This document shows positions 5,353 to 12,140 of a DNA stretch of 12,140 nucleotides, one piece after another. Both the position numbers and the translations under genes were made by a program. The stretch is from Rhodococcus_D sp039923155 (lineage in GTDB: Bacteria; Actinomycetota; Actinomycetes; Mycobacteriales; Mycobacteriaceae): assembly GCA_039923155.1 (NCBI GenBank), contig JBDTDI010000066.1:1-12140 (forward strand), written 5' to 3'. Below the pieces are notes generated by a model. It did not search any database and was not told where the DNA came from. It was given only the letters and a program-made list of their open reading frames with translations. Position 1 is the stretch's first letter. Every line of letters starts with the position of its first letter.

Positions 5353-6476
5353 ACGAGGCCGTGCTGGTCCTGGCCGACGGAACGACGTTTCACGGGCAGG
5401 CGTTCGGTGCCACCGGCGCAACCCTGGGTGAGGCGGTGTTCTGCACCGGCATGACCGGCTACCAGGAGACGCTCACCGACCCCAGCTACCACCGCCAGAT
5501 CGTGGTCGCCACGGCGCCGCAGATCGGCAACACCGGGTGGAACGCCGAGGACGACGAGGGCCGACGCATCTGGGTGGCGGGGTACGCGGTGCGGGAGGTG
5601 TCGCGGCGGGCGTCGAGCTGGCGGGCCACCGGCACCCTGGGCGAGGAGATGACCCGTCAGGGCGTGGTCGGGATCTCGGGCATCGACACCCGTGCGGCCG
5701 TGCGACACCTGCGCGAGCAGGGCGCCATGCGGGCGGGGATCTTCTCCGGTGACGCGCTGCGCCCCACCGAGGAGCTCGTGGCCCAGGTGCGCGCGCAGCC
5801 GGAGATGCTCGGTGCGGACCTGGCCGGGCAGGTCAGCACCACCGAGGCGTACGTGGTGGAACCCGACGGCGTCGAGCCCGGCGCGGCGGCCAGGTTCACG
5901 GTCGCGGCCCTGGACCTGGGCATCAAGACCAACACCCCCCGGATGTTCGCCGCCCGCGGGGTGCGGGTGCACGTGCTGCCGGCCGCCGCCACCCTCGACG
6001 ACGTCCGCGCGGTGAGACCTGACGGGTTCTTCCTGTCCAACGGCCCCGGCGACCCGGCCACCGCCGACGCCCCCGTCGAGCTCACCCGGCAGGTGCTCGA
6101 GGCGCGGATCCCGATGTTCGGGATCTGTTTCGGCAACCAGCTGCTGGCCCGGGCGCTGGGCCGGGGCACCTACAAGATGCGCTACGGCCACCGGGGGATG
6201 AACATCCCGGTGATCGACCACGCGACCCGGACGGTGGCGATCACCGCCCAGAACCACGGCTTCGCCGTCGAGGGGGAGGCGGGGGAGCGCTTCGACACCC
6301 CCTTCGGCCCGGCCTTCATCAGCCACACGTGCCCCAACGACGGCACCGTGGAGGGCGTAGCCCTGCTCGACGGGTCCGCGTTCTCCGTGCAGCACCACCC
6401 CGAGGCGGCCGCCGGGCCGCACGACGCCGCCACCCTGTTCGACCGGTTCATCACCCAGATGGGAGGGCGTTCCTGA
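5349..6476 (+). CDS. carA: Carbamoyl-phosphate synthase small (glutaminase) subunit
   Basis: CarA hydrolyses glutamine and channels ammonia to CarB for carbamoyl phosphate synthesis, which feeds both pyrimidines and arginine. The 375-residue product has the N-terminal CPSase domain (about 1-150), with FCTGMTGYQETLTDPSY at 31-47, and a C-terminal class I glutamine amidotransferase domain. The nucleophile is Cys260 in GICFGNQ, and the catalytic His350 and Glu352 lie in QHHPEAAAGPHD. SNGPGDP (230-236) supplies the oxyanion region. The GTG at 5349 is chosen because it overlaps the previous stop by four bases and gives the usual VLVLADGTTFHG start; longer in-frame openings reach back into the repeat tail of the previous gene and are not credible. 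The stop shares one base with the carB ATG. It should be subject to the operon-wide PyrR control. Confidence 0.97.
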   Translation: MNEAVLVLADGTTFHGQAFGATGATLGEAVFCTGMTGYQETLTDPSYHRQIVVATAPQIGNTGWNAEDDEGRRIWVAGYAVREVSRRASSWRATGTLGEEMTRQGVVGISGIDTRAAVRHLREQGAMRAGIFSGDALRPTEELVAQVRAQPEMLGADLAGQVSTTEAYVVEPDGVEPGAAARFTVAALDLGIKTNTPRMFAARGVRVHVLPAAATLDDVRAVRPDGFFLSNGPGDPATADAPVELTRQVLEARIPMFGICFGNQLLARALGRGTYKMRYGHRGMNIPVIDHATRTVAITAQNHGFAVEGEAGERFDTPFGPAFISHTCPNDGTVEGVALLDGSAFSVQHHPEAAAGPHDAATLFDRFITQMGGRS

Positions 6477-9400
6477 TGCCCCGTCGCAGCGACCTGCACC
6501 ACGTCCTCGTCATCGGCTCCGGGCCCATCGTCATCGGGCAGGCCTGCGAGTTCGACTACTCCGGCACCCAGGCCTGTCGGGTGCTGCGCGCCGAGGGACT
6601 GCGGGTGAGCCTCATCAACTCCAACCCCGCGACGATCATGACCGACCCGGAGTTCGCCGACGCGACCTACATCGAGCCGATCACCGCCGAGTTCGTGGAG
6701 AAGGTCATCGTGAACGAGCGCGAGGGCGGGCACCCGGTGGACGCCGTGCTGGCCACCCTGGGTGGGCAGACGGCGCTGAACTGCGCCATGGACCTGTTCC
6801 ACACCGGGGTGCTTGCGCGGCACGGCATCGAGCTGATCGGGGCCAACGCCGCCAGCATCGAGCGGGGCGAGGACCGGCAGATGTTCAAGGACATCGTCGC
6901 CACCGTGGGCGGGGAGTCCGCGCGCTCGCAGGTCTGTCACACCATGGACGAGGTCCGCGCCTACGTCAGCGAGGTCGGCCTGCCCGTGGTCGTGCGGCCG
7001 AGCTTCACCATGGGCGGGCTCGGCTCGGGCATGGCCCACACCGAGGCGGACCTGGACCGCATCGCTGGCGGCGGGCTCGCCGCCTCGCCCACGGCCAACG
7101 TGCTCGTCGAGGAGTCCATCTACGGGTGGAAGGAGTTCGAGCTCGAGCTGATGCGCGACGCCCGTGACAACGTGGTCGTGGTGTGCTCCATCGAGAACAT
7201 CGACCCGATGGGGGTGCACACCGGCGACTCGATGACTGTCGCCCCCGCCATGACCCTGACCGACCGTGAGTACCAGCGCATGCGTGACCTCGGCATCGCC
7301 GTGCTCCGCGAGGTGGGCGTGGACACCGGCGGCTGCAACATCCAGTTCGCGGTGCACCCCGTCGACGGCCGGATGGTGGTCATCGAGATGAACCCCCGGG
7401 TGTCACGCTCCTCGGCGCTGGCGTCGAAGGCCACGGGGTTCCCCATCGCCAAGATCGCCGCGAAGCTCGCGATCGGCTACACCCTCGACGAGATCGTCAA
7501 CGACATCACCCGCGAGACCCCGGCCTGCTTCGAGCCGACCCTGGACTACGTGGTGGTCAAGGCGCCACGGTTCGCGTTCGAGAAGTTCCCCGGTGCCGAC
7601 CCCACCCTGACCACGACGATGAAGTCCGTCGGCGAGGCGATGAGCATCGGGCGCAGCTTCGCCGAGGCGCTGGGCAAGGTGCTGCGCTCGCTGGAGACCC
7701 CCCGCACCAGCTTCTGGACCCGGGGCGACGACGAGCGGGACGCCGCCGCGGTGCTGACCGCGCTGCGCACCCCCACCGAGGGGCGGATCTACGACGTGGA
7801 GCAGGCGCTGCGGCTCGGGGCCGGCGTGGAGGAGGTGGCCGACGCCTCCGGCATCGACCCGTGGTTCGTCGAGGAGGTGGCCGGGCTGGTCGAGCTGCGG
7901 GCTGCGCTGCTCGACGCACCGGTGCTCGACGCGGCCCTGCTGCGAGCGGCCAAGCGGGCCGGGTGCTCCGACGAGCAGGTGGCCGCGCTGCGCCCGGAGC
8001 TGGCGGGCGAGGCAGGGGTGCGGGTGCTGCGCCACCGCCTCGGGGTGCGCCCGGTGTTCAAGGCCGTCGACACCTGCGCCGCCGAGTTCGACGCCAGCAC
8101 GCCGTACTTCTACAGCTGTTACGAGTCCGACCCCGACGCGGAGTCGGAGGTGGCACCGCAGTCCGAGCGGGCCAAGGTGCTGATCCTCGGTTCCGGCCCG
8201 AACCGGATCGGCCAGGGCATCGAGTTCGACTACTCCTGCGTGCACGCCGCCATGACGCTGAGCGACGCCGGGTTCGAGACCGTCATGATCAACTGCAACC
8301 CCGAGACCGTGTCCACCGACTACGACACCGCAGACCGCTTGTACTTCGAGCCCTTGACGCTGGAGGACGTGCTGGAGGTGGTGCACGCCGAACAGGTCTC
8401 CGGTGCGGGTGGCCCGGGGGTCGTTGGCGTGATCGTGCAGCTCGGCGGCCAGACCCCGCTGAAGCTCGCCCGGGCCCTGGAGCACGCCGGGGTGCCGATC
8501 GTCGGGACCTCGCCGGAGGCCATCGACCTGGCCGAGGACCGGGGCGCGTTCGGCGAGGTGCTGAGCAGGGCCGGGCTGCCCGCACCCGACTACGGCACCG
8601 CCACCAGCTTTGCGCAGGCCCGCGCCATCGCCGCACGCATCGGCTACCCGGTGCTGGTGCGACCCTCCTACGTGCTCGGCGGCCGAGGCATGGAGATCGT
8701 CTACGACGAGGACTCTCTGGCGCACTACATCGCCCGGGCCACCGACATCACCGCCGACCACCCGGTGCTGGTGGACCGATTCCTGGACGACGCCATCGAG
8801 ATCGACGTGGACGCGCTGTGCGACGGCACCGAGGTCTACCTGGGCGGCGTGATGGAGCACATCGAGGAGGCGGGCATCCACTCCGGCGACTCGGCCTGCG
8901 CGCTACCGCCGATCACGCTGGGGTCCAGCGACATCGACGCCGTGCGCCGCTCCACCGAGCTGCTCGCGCACGGCATCGGGGTGCGCGGGCTGATGAACGT
9001 GCAGTACGCGTTGAAGGACGACGTGCTGTTCGTGCTCGAGGCCAACCCCCGGGCGAGCCGCACGGTGCCCTTCGTCTCCAAGGCCACCGCGGTACCGCTG
9101 GCCAAGGCCGCCGCCCGAATCATGTTGGGCGCCACCATCGCGCAGCTGCGCACCGAGGGCCTGCTGCCGGCCACCGGCGACGGGGGCCGCGTGGCTGCGG
9201 ACGCCCCGGTGGCGGTCAAGGAGGCGGTGCTGCCCTTCCACCGGTTCCGCCGTGCCGACGGCAGCGGCATCGACTCGCTGCTCAGCCCGGAGATGAAGTC
9301 CACCGGGGAGGTGATGGGCATCGACGCGGACTTCGGTCGGGCCTTCGCCAAGAGCCAGACCGCGGCCTACGGGTCGCTGCCCACCTCGGGGACCGTCTTC

Positions 9401-9811
9401 GTGTCGGTCGCCAACCGCGACAAGCGGTCCATGGTCTTCCCGGTGAAACGGCTGGCTGACCTCGGGTTCGAGGTGCTCGCCACCGCGGGAACGGCGGAGA
9501 TGCTGCGGCGCAACGGGATCCCCTGCACCGAGGTCCTCAAGCACTTCGAGGCGGCAGACGGGGTCGGCTCCATCGTCGAGCGCATCGCCGCGGGTGGGGT
9601 GGCCATGGTGGTGAACACCCCCTACGGCAACTCCGGGCCGCGGGTGGACGGCTACGAGATCCGCAGCGCGGCGGTGTCGGCCGACATCCCGTGCATCACC
9701 ACCGTGCAGGGCGCTGCCGCGGCCGTGCAGGGCATCGAGGCGGCGATCGCCGGGGACGTGGTGGTGCGCCCGCTGCAGGAGCTGCACCGGGCGTTGCGCA
9801 CGCCGCGGTGA
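6476..9811 (+). CDS. carB: Carbamoyl-phosphate synthase large subunit
   Basis: CarB makes carbamoyl phosphate from bicarbonate, ammonia and two ATP. The 1111-residue chain shows the ancient internal duplication. The first half opens with GSGPIVIGQACEFDYSG (14-30) and contains the carboxyphosphate ATP-grasp domain (VVVRPSFTMGGLGSG, EMNPRVSRSSALASKATG). An oligomerisation region runs from about 405 to 560. The second half opens with GSGPNRIGQGIEFDYSC (572-588) and contains the carbamate-kinase ATP-grasp domain (VLVRPSYVLGGRGM, EANPRASRTVPFVSKAT). A C-terminal MGS-like allosteric domain follows from about 970. It is a little longer than E. coli CarB, as is common in actinobacteria. The ATG at 6476 shares one base with the carA stop (TGATG) and gives the family N-terminus MPRRSDLHHVLVIGSGP. 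No frameshift or missing catalytic block was seen. Confidence 0.97.
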   Translation: MPRRSDLHHVLVIGSGPIVIGQACEFDYSGTQACRVLRAEGLRVSLINSNPATIMTDPEFADATYIEPITAEFVEKVIVNEREGGHPVDAVLATLGGQTALNCAMDLFHTGVLARHGIELIGANAASIERGEDRQMFKDIVATVGGESARSQVCHTMDEVRAYVSEVGLPVVVRPSFTMGGLGSGMAHTEADLDRIAGGGLAASPTANVLVEESIYGWKEFELELMRDARDNVVVVCSIENIDPMGVHTGDSMTVAPAMTLTDREYQRMRDLGIAVLREVGVDTGGCNIQFAVHPVDGRMVVIEMNPRVSRSSALASKATGFPIAKIAAKLAIGYTLDEIVNDITRETPACFEPTLDYVVVKAPRFAFEKFPGADPTLTTTMKSVGEAMSIGRSFAEALGKVLRSLETPRTSFWTRGDDERDAAAVLTALRTPTEGRIYDVEQALRLGAGVEEVADASGIDPWFVEEVAGLVELRAALLDAPVLDAALLRAAKRAGCSDEQVAALRPELAGEAGVRVLRHRLGVRPVFKAVDTCAAEFDASTPYFYSCYESDPDAESEVAPQSERAKVLILGSGPNRIGQGIEFDYSCVHAAMTLSDAGFETVMINCNPETVSTDYDTADRLYFEPLTLEDVLEVVHAEQVSGAGGPGVVGVIVQLGGQTPLKLARALEHAGVPIVGTSPEAIDLAEDRGAFGEVLSRAGLPAPDYGTATSFAQARAIAARIGYPVLVRPSYVLGGRGMEIVYDEDSLAHYIARATDITADHPVLVDRFLDDAIEIDVDALCDGTEVYLGGVMEHIEEAGIHSGDSACALPPITLGSSDIDAVRRSTELLAHGIGVRGLMNVQYALKDDVLFVLEANPRASRTVPFVSKATAVPLAKAAARIMLGATIAQLRTEGLLPATGDGGRVAADAPVAVKEAVLPFHRFRRADGSGIDSLLSPEMKSTGEVMGIDADFGRAFAKSQTAAYGSLPTSGTVFVSVANRDKRSMVFPVKRLADLGFEVLATAGTAEMLRRNGIPCTEVLKHFEAADGVGSIVERIAAGGVAMVVNTPYGNSGPRVDGYEIRSAAVSADIPCITTVQGAAAAVQGIEAAIAGDVVVRPLQELHRALRTPR

Positions 9812-10680
9812 GCGGGGTGACCAGGGCCACGTTCGGGCAGCGCCTCGCCGCGGCCGTGACCGCCAGGGGCCCGCTGTGCGTGGGCATCGACCCGCACCCG
9901 GCGCTGCTGGCCGGTTGGGGGCTCAGCGACGACGTGGCCGGGCTGGAGCGGTTCGCCCCGGTGTGCGTGGCCGCCCTCGCGGGGGAGGTGGCCGTGCTCA
10001 AGCCACAGGTCGCCTTCTTCGAGGCCCACGGCTCGGCGGGCCTGGCGGTGCTCGAGCGCACCATCACCGCGGCCCAGCAAGCCGGTGCCCTGGTGCTGGC
10101 CGACGCCAAGCGCGGCGACATCGGCTCCACCATGTCCGCCTACGCCCGGGCGTGGCTCTCGGAGGACTCGCCACTGGCCGTCGACGCCGTGACTCTGTCG
10201 CCCTACCTGGGGGTGGGTGCGCTGGCCCCGGCGCTGACGCTGGCCGCCGAGAACGGTCGTGGGGTTTTCGTGCTGGCGCTGACCTCGAACCCGGAGGGCG
10301 CGGCGGTGCAGCGCGCCGTCGGCAGGGGTGGGAACGGGGCCGGGGCCGGGAACGGGGCCGGAACGACGGTGGCCCAGGCCGTGGTCGACGAGCTGGCCGC
10401 CCGCAACGTCGGCGCCACGCCGATGGGCTCGGCCGGCGTCGTGGTGGGCGCCACGGTCTCCTCGCCCTTCCTCGACCTCAGCCGGCTGAACGGTCCGGTC
10501 CTCGCCCCGGGGTTCGGCGCGCAGGGCGCGGGGGTGGCGGACCTGGTGCGCGTGTTCGGTCGCGAGCGTACCCACGTGCTGGCGACCAGCTCACGAGACG
10601 TGCTGCGCCACGGGCCCGACGTGGCGTCGCTGCGCTCCGCGGCGGCCCGCGTGCGCGACGAGCTCCTCGCGCCGCGCTGA
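9808..10680 (+). CDS. pyrF: Orotidine-5'-phosphate decarboxylase (actinobacterial type 2)
   Basis: PyrF decarboxylates OMP to UMP, the last step of the pathway. The 290-residue TIM-barrel product has GIDPHPALL (26-34), the catalytic DAKRGDIGST (99-108), with Lys101 as the proton donor, SPYLG (131-135) and the phosphate-binding LAPGFGAQG (232-240). Its length and the DAKRGDIGST form match the longer actinobacterial subfamily rather than the roughly 230-residue E. coli type. The GTG at 9808 overlaps the carB stop by four bases; a second GTG three codons later is a possible alternative. Residues 173-185 form a Gly/Asn/Ala run (GGNGAGAGNGAG) encoded by a short direct repeat, presumably a flexible surface loop. 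It is the last gene of the pyr operon; a 130-base gap follows. No pyrD lies beside it. Confidence 0.95.
   Translation: MSGVTRATFGQRLAAAVTARGPLCVGIDPHPALLAGWGLSDDVAGLERFAPVCVAALAGEVAVLKPQVAFFEAHGSAGLAVLERTITAAQQAGALVLADAKRGDIGSTMSAYARAWLSEDSPLAVDAVTLSPYLGVGALAPALTLAAENGRGVFVLALTSNPEGAAVQRAVGRGGNGAGAGNGAGTTVAQAVVDELAARNVGATPMGSAGVVVGATVSSPFLDLSRLNGPVLAPGFGAQGAGVADLVRVFGRERTHVLATSSRDVLRHGPDVASLRSAAARVRDELLAPR
10330..10359 (+). repeat. 12-bp direct repeat inside pyrF
   Basis: GGGAACGGGGCC occurs at 10330-10341 and 10348-10359, with GGGGCC between the copies. It encodes the Gly/Asn/Ala loop GNGAGAGNGA in PyrF and looks like in-frame slippage. Confidence 0.8.
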
Positions 10681-10810
10681 ACCGCGGTTACACCACCAGG
10701 GCGCGTCCACCTCGTGGTGGGTCACGAACAGCGCAGGTCGCGGGCATGGGTACGGTCGATGAGAGATCTACCCGCCCAGCCCACCCGATTCACAGACGAC
10801 GGAGGAACCC
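10681..10810. other. pyrF-mihF intergenic region with palindrome, hairpin and possible promoter
   Basis: This 130-base gap opens with the perfect palindrome AACCGCGGTT (10680-10689). It then has CCACCA (10693-10698) and TGGTGG (10715-10720), which can pair over a 16-base loop and may end or slow pyr transcription, although no U run follows. TACGGT (10751-10756) fits TAnnnT and could be a -10 for mihF; no clear -35 was found. The Shine-Dalgarno GGAGGA (10801-10806) of mihF closes the region. The presence of a gap of this size in an otherwise tightly packed block suggests an independent mihF promoter. Confidence 0.4.
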
Positions 10811-11128
10811 GTGGCCCTTCCCCAGCTGACCCCCGAGCAGCGCACCGCTGCCCTGGAGAAGGCCGGCCAGGCTCGCAAGGCCCGAGCCGAGCTCAAGGAG
10901 CGGCTCAAGCGCGGCGGCACCGACCTCAAGCAGGTGCTCGACGACTCCAGCTCGGACGAGGTGCTCGGCAAGATGAAGGTGTCCGCGCTGCTGGAGTCGC
11001 TGCCCAAGGTGGGCAAGGTCAAGGCGCAGGAGATCATGACCGAGCTCGAGATCGCGCCCACCCGTCGGCTGCGCGGTCTTGGCGACCGCCAGCGCAAGGC
11101 GCTGCTCGCCCGCTTCGACCAGGCCTGA
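10811..11128 (+). CDS. mihF: Actinobacterial integration host factor (mIHF/sIHF)
   Basis: mIHF is a small, abundant, essential nucleoid protein in mycobacteria, unrelated in fold to the HU-like IHF of E. coli. It bends DNA and influences transcription and topology. The 105-residue product matches the family along its length: a basic N-terminal helix (about 8-35, QRTAALEKAGQARKARAELKERLKRG), the SDEVLGKMKV segment (about 48-57) and a C-terminal helix-two-turn-helix DNA-binding region (LPKVGKVKAQEIMTELEI then RRLRGLGDRQRKALL, about 64-100). The GTG start has GGAGGA five bases upstream and gives the family start MALPQLTPEQR. The gene keeps its conserved place before gmk and rpoZ, as in Mycobacterium and Streptomyces, and ends seven bases before the preferred gmk start. 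Confidence 0.96.
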   Translation: MALPQLTPEQRTAALEKAGQARKARAELKERLKRGGTDLKQVLDDSSSDEVLGKMKVSALLESLPKVGKVKAQEIMTELEIAPTRRLRGLGDRQRKALLARFDQA

Positions 11129-11135
11129 GCAGGCC

Positions 11136-11708
11136 TTGGACGTCGGGGCACGGGGTCGGCTGGTGGTGCTCGCCGGCCCGTCAGCGGTGGGCAAGTCCAC
11201 CGTGGTGGCGGCGCTGCGCCGGGCGCTTCCCGAGCTGGCGTTCAGCGTCTCGGCCACCACCCGTGCACCCCGGCCGGGGGAGGTCGACGGGCGGGACTAC
11301 CACTTTGTCAGTGCCGCCGAGTTCGAGGCGATGATCTCCGCCGGTGAGCTGCTGGAGTGGGCGGAGATCCATCGGGGCCTGCACCGCTCCGGCACCCCGG
11401 CCGCGCCCGTCGAGCAGGCCCTGGACAGTGGACGGCCGGTGCTCGTCGAGGTCGACCTGGCCGGAGCCCGCGCCGTCCGAGAACGGATGCCCGAGGCGAC
11501 GCTGGTGTTCCTGGCCCCGCCGAGCTGGGAGGTGCTGGTCGCGCGGCTCACCGGTCGCGGGACGGAGGCGCCGGAGGTGGTGGCCCGGCGTCTGGACACC
11601 GCACGGATCGAGCTGGACGCCGCCGAGGAGTTCGACGTGACGGTCGTGAACCACGAGGTCGATGCCAGTGCCGCGGAGTTGGTAGCATTGCTGGTCGGTC
11701 CGCCCTGA
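11136..11708 (+). CDS. gmk: Guanylate kinase
   Basis: Guanylate kinase phosphorylates GMP to GDP with ATP. The P-loop GPSAVGKST is at residues 14-22 with this start. The GMP-binding block SATTRAPRPGEVDGRDYHFVSAAEF follows, then ELLEWAEIHRGLHRSGTP and VLVEVDLAGARAVRERMP, all characteristic of the family. With the TTG at 11136 the product is 190 residues (MDVGARGRLVVLAGPS). This start lies seven bases after the mihF stop, with GAGCAGG as a possible ribosome-binding site. A longer frame from TTG at 11079 would add 19 residues read out of frame through the 3' end of mihF (Arg/Ser-rich), which looks like a shadow. Mycobacterial Gmk also has a variable N-terminal tail, so the start is the weak point while the function is not in doubt. 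Confidence 0.93.
   Translation: MDVGARGRLVVLAGPSAVGKSTVVAALRRALPELAFSVSATTRAPRPGEVDGRDYHFVSAAEFEAMISAGELLEWAEIHRGLHRSGTPAAPVEQALDSGRPVLVEVDLAGARAVRERMPEATLVFLAPPSWEVLVARLTGRGTEAPEVVARRLDTARIELDAAEEFDVTVVNHEVDASAAELVALLVGPP
11680..11688 (+). promoter_or_regulatory. Possible extended -10 promoter for rpoZ
   Basis: TGGTAGCAT fits the extended -10 form TGnTAnnnT. It lies inside the 3' end of gmk about 100 bases before the rpoZ start. No clear -35 is seen upstream. It would let rpoZ be transcribed independently of gmk. Confidence 0.3.
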
Positions 11709-11726
11709 TCGGGGCGCGCGGCCTGA

Positions 11727-11758
11727 GAGCGTGCTGACCTGCAGGAGCAGACGCGCTC
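11727..11758 (+). repeat. Imperfect stem-loop in the rpoZ leader
   Basis: GAGCG TGCT (11727-11735) can pair with AGCA (11746-11749) and CGCTC (11754-11758) across a 10-base loop and a 4-base bulge. No U run follows, so it is not a standard terminator. It would lie in the rpoZ leader. The loop side contains the first of two TGCAGGAGC copies. Confidence 0.35.
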
Positions 11759-11786
11759 GACACCACCACCCTGTGCAGGAGCCCGT

Positions 11787-12080
11787 GTGAGCACGCCCGA
11801 GACCACCACCCCCAAGACGATCAAGCACGTGTACGACACGCCCCTGGGCATCACCAACCCGCCGATCGACGAGCTGCTGGAGCGGGTGTCCTCGAAGTAC
11901 GCGCTGGTGATCTTCGCGGCCAAGCGGGCCCGCCAGATCAACGACTACTACTCCCAGCTCGGCGACGGTCTGCTCGAGTACGTCGGTCCGCTGGTGGAGC
12001 CCGGTCTGCAGGAGAAGCCGCTGTCGATCGCGATGCGCGAGATCCACGCCGACCTGCTCGAGCATACCGAAGGCGAGTGA
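11787..12080 (+). CDS. rpoZ: DNA-directed RNA polymerase omega subunit
   Basis: Omega binds the beta' subunit and assists assembly and stability of RNA polymerase. The 97-residue product has the conserved core ITNPPIDELLERVSSKYALVIFAAKRARQINDYY (about 22-55), including the AAKRARQI helix, and an acidic C-terminus (about 86-97, REIHADLLEHTEGE). The GTG start has AGGAG five bases upstream (11777-11781) and gives the family start MSTPET. The length is typical for actinobacteria, longer than some omegas because of the N-terminal extension ahead of the fold. Its stop overlaps the coaBC GTG by four bases, so those two are probably coupled. The 78-base gap from gmk holds a repeat and a hairpin. Confidence 0.96.
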   Translation: MSTPETTTPKTIKHVYDTPLGITNPPIDELLERVSSKYALVIFAAKRARQINDYYSQLGDGLLEYVGPLVEPGLQEKPLSIAMREIHADLLEHTEGE

Positions 12081-12140
12081 GCACCCTCCCGTCGGCCGCC
12101 CCGCGGGTCGTTCTTGGTGTCGGTGGGGGCATCGCGGCCT
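12077..12140 (+). CDS. coaBC: Coenzyme A biosynthesis bifunctional protein CoaBC, 5' fragment
   Basis: Only the first 21 codons lie in the window (MSTLPSAAPRVVLGVGGGIAA), with no stop reached. The VVLGVGGGIAA stretch is the start of the flavoprotein (CoaC, phosphopantothenoylcysteine decarboxylase) domain that opens the fused CoaBC/Dfp protein. The position after rpoZ is the conserved actinobacterial order. The GTG start overlaps the rpoZ stop (GTGA). The call rests on a short sequence plus synteny. Confidence 0.8.
   Translation, partial: MSTLPSAAPRVVLGVGGGIAA

Noticed and set aside
6329..6475. Upstream extension of the carB frame
   Set aside because: The Arg-rich translation overlaps the carA C-terminus. 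The ATG at 6476 gives the standard CarB start.
7403..8881. Long open frame of 492 codons on the minus strand opposite carB
   Set aside because: It mirrors the third-position GC bias of carB, and its product is low-complexity His/Gly/Val/Arg with no recognisable fold. The same applies to the other long minus-strand frames opposite pyrB, pyrC, carA and gmk.
9691..9807. Upstream extension of the pyrF frame
   Set aside because: It overlaps the end of carB in another frame with an Arg/Gly-rich product. The GTG overlapping the carB stop is preferred.
1..12140. CRISPR array, mobile element, tRNA or rRNA genes, or a new defence or biosynthetic cluster
   Set aside because: No spaced direct repeats, transposase or integrase motifs, tRNA-like cloverleafs or rRNA blocks were seen. 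Every gene but one is assigned to a conserved housekeeping or regulatory family, and codon use looks uniform throughout.

Overview
The window is about 70% G+C by eye, uses GTG starts for most genes, and encodes proteins that read as high-GC Actinomycetota. Efp, NusB, BldD, the pyr operon, mIHF, Gmk, RpoZ and CoaBC all match actinobacterial family versions. The order efp-nusB-bldD-pyrR resembles Streptomyces. The direct junction of carB and pyrF, with no pyrD between them, resembles Mycobacterium and its relatives. I infer a BldD-bearing, non-Streptomyces actinobacterium such as a Pseudonocardiales-like lineage. The sequence alone does not fix the genus.

Layout: (1) Positions 44-1223 carry efp (elongation factor P) and nusB (antitermination factor), one base apart on the plus strand. 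(2) Positions 1171-1659, minus strand, carry bldD, the c-di-GMP-responsive developmental regulator. It runs tail-to-tail into nusB with a 53-base overlap. (3) Positions 1660-1908 are a divergent control region. It holds a plausible bldD promoter with a BldD-box-like operator in its spacer, and a pyr leader whose stem-loop matches the PyrR-binding-loop consensus and pairs with the pyrR Shine-Dalgarno. (4) Positions 1909-10680 are a tightly packed pyrimidine operon: pyrR, pyrB, pyrC, a small membrane-anchored protein, carA, carB, pyrF. Every junction overlaps by 1 to 7 bases, so the operon probably behaves as one translationally coupled unit. (5) Positions 10811-12140 carry mihF (nucleoid protein), gmk (guanylate kinase), rpoZ (RNA polymerase omega) and the first 64 bases of coaBC (coenzyme A synthesis), which runs off the end.

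How it fits together: carAB makes carbamoyl phosphate, pyrB and pyrC carry it to dihydroorotate, and pyrF makes UMP. The dihydroorotate dehydrogenase (pyrD) and orotate phosphoribosyltransferase (pyrE) steps must be encoded elsewhere. PyrR would sense UMP/PRPP status and repress its own translation, and through coupling that of the whole operon. Downstream genes link nucleotide supply (gmk) to transcription (rpoZ) and chromosome architecture (mihF).

This is a conserved housekeeping region. I found no mobile element, CRISPR, RNA gene or novel defence or biosynthetic system. The most interesting parts are the PyrR leader, the apparent bldD autoregulatory site, the nusB/bldD antisense overlap, and the uncharacterised membrane protein with a repeat tail embedded in the pyr operon.
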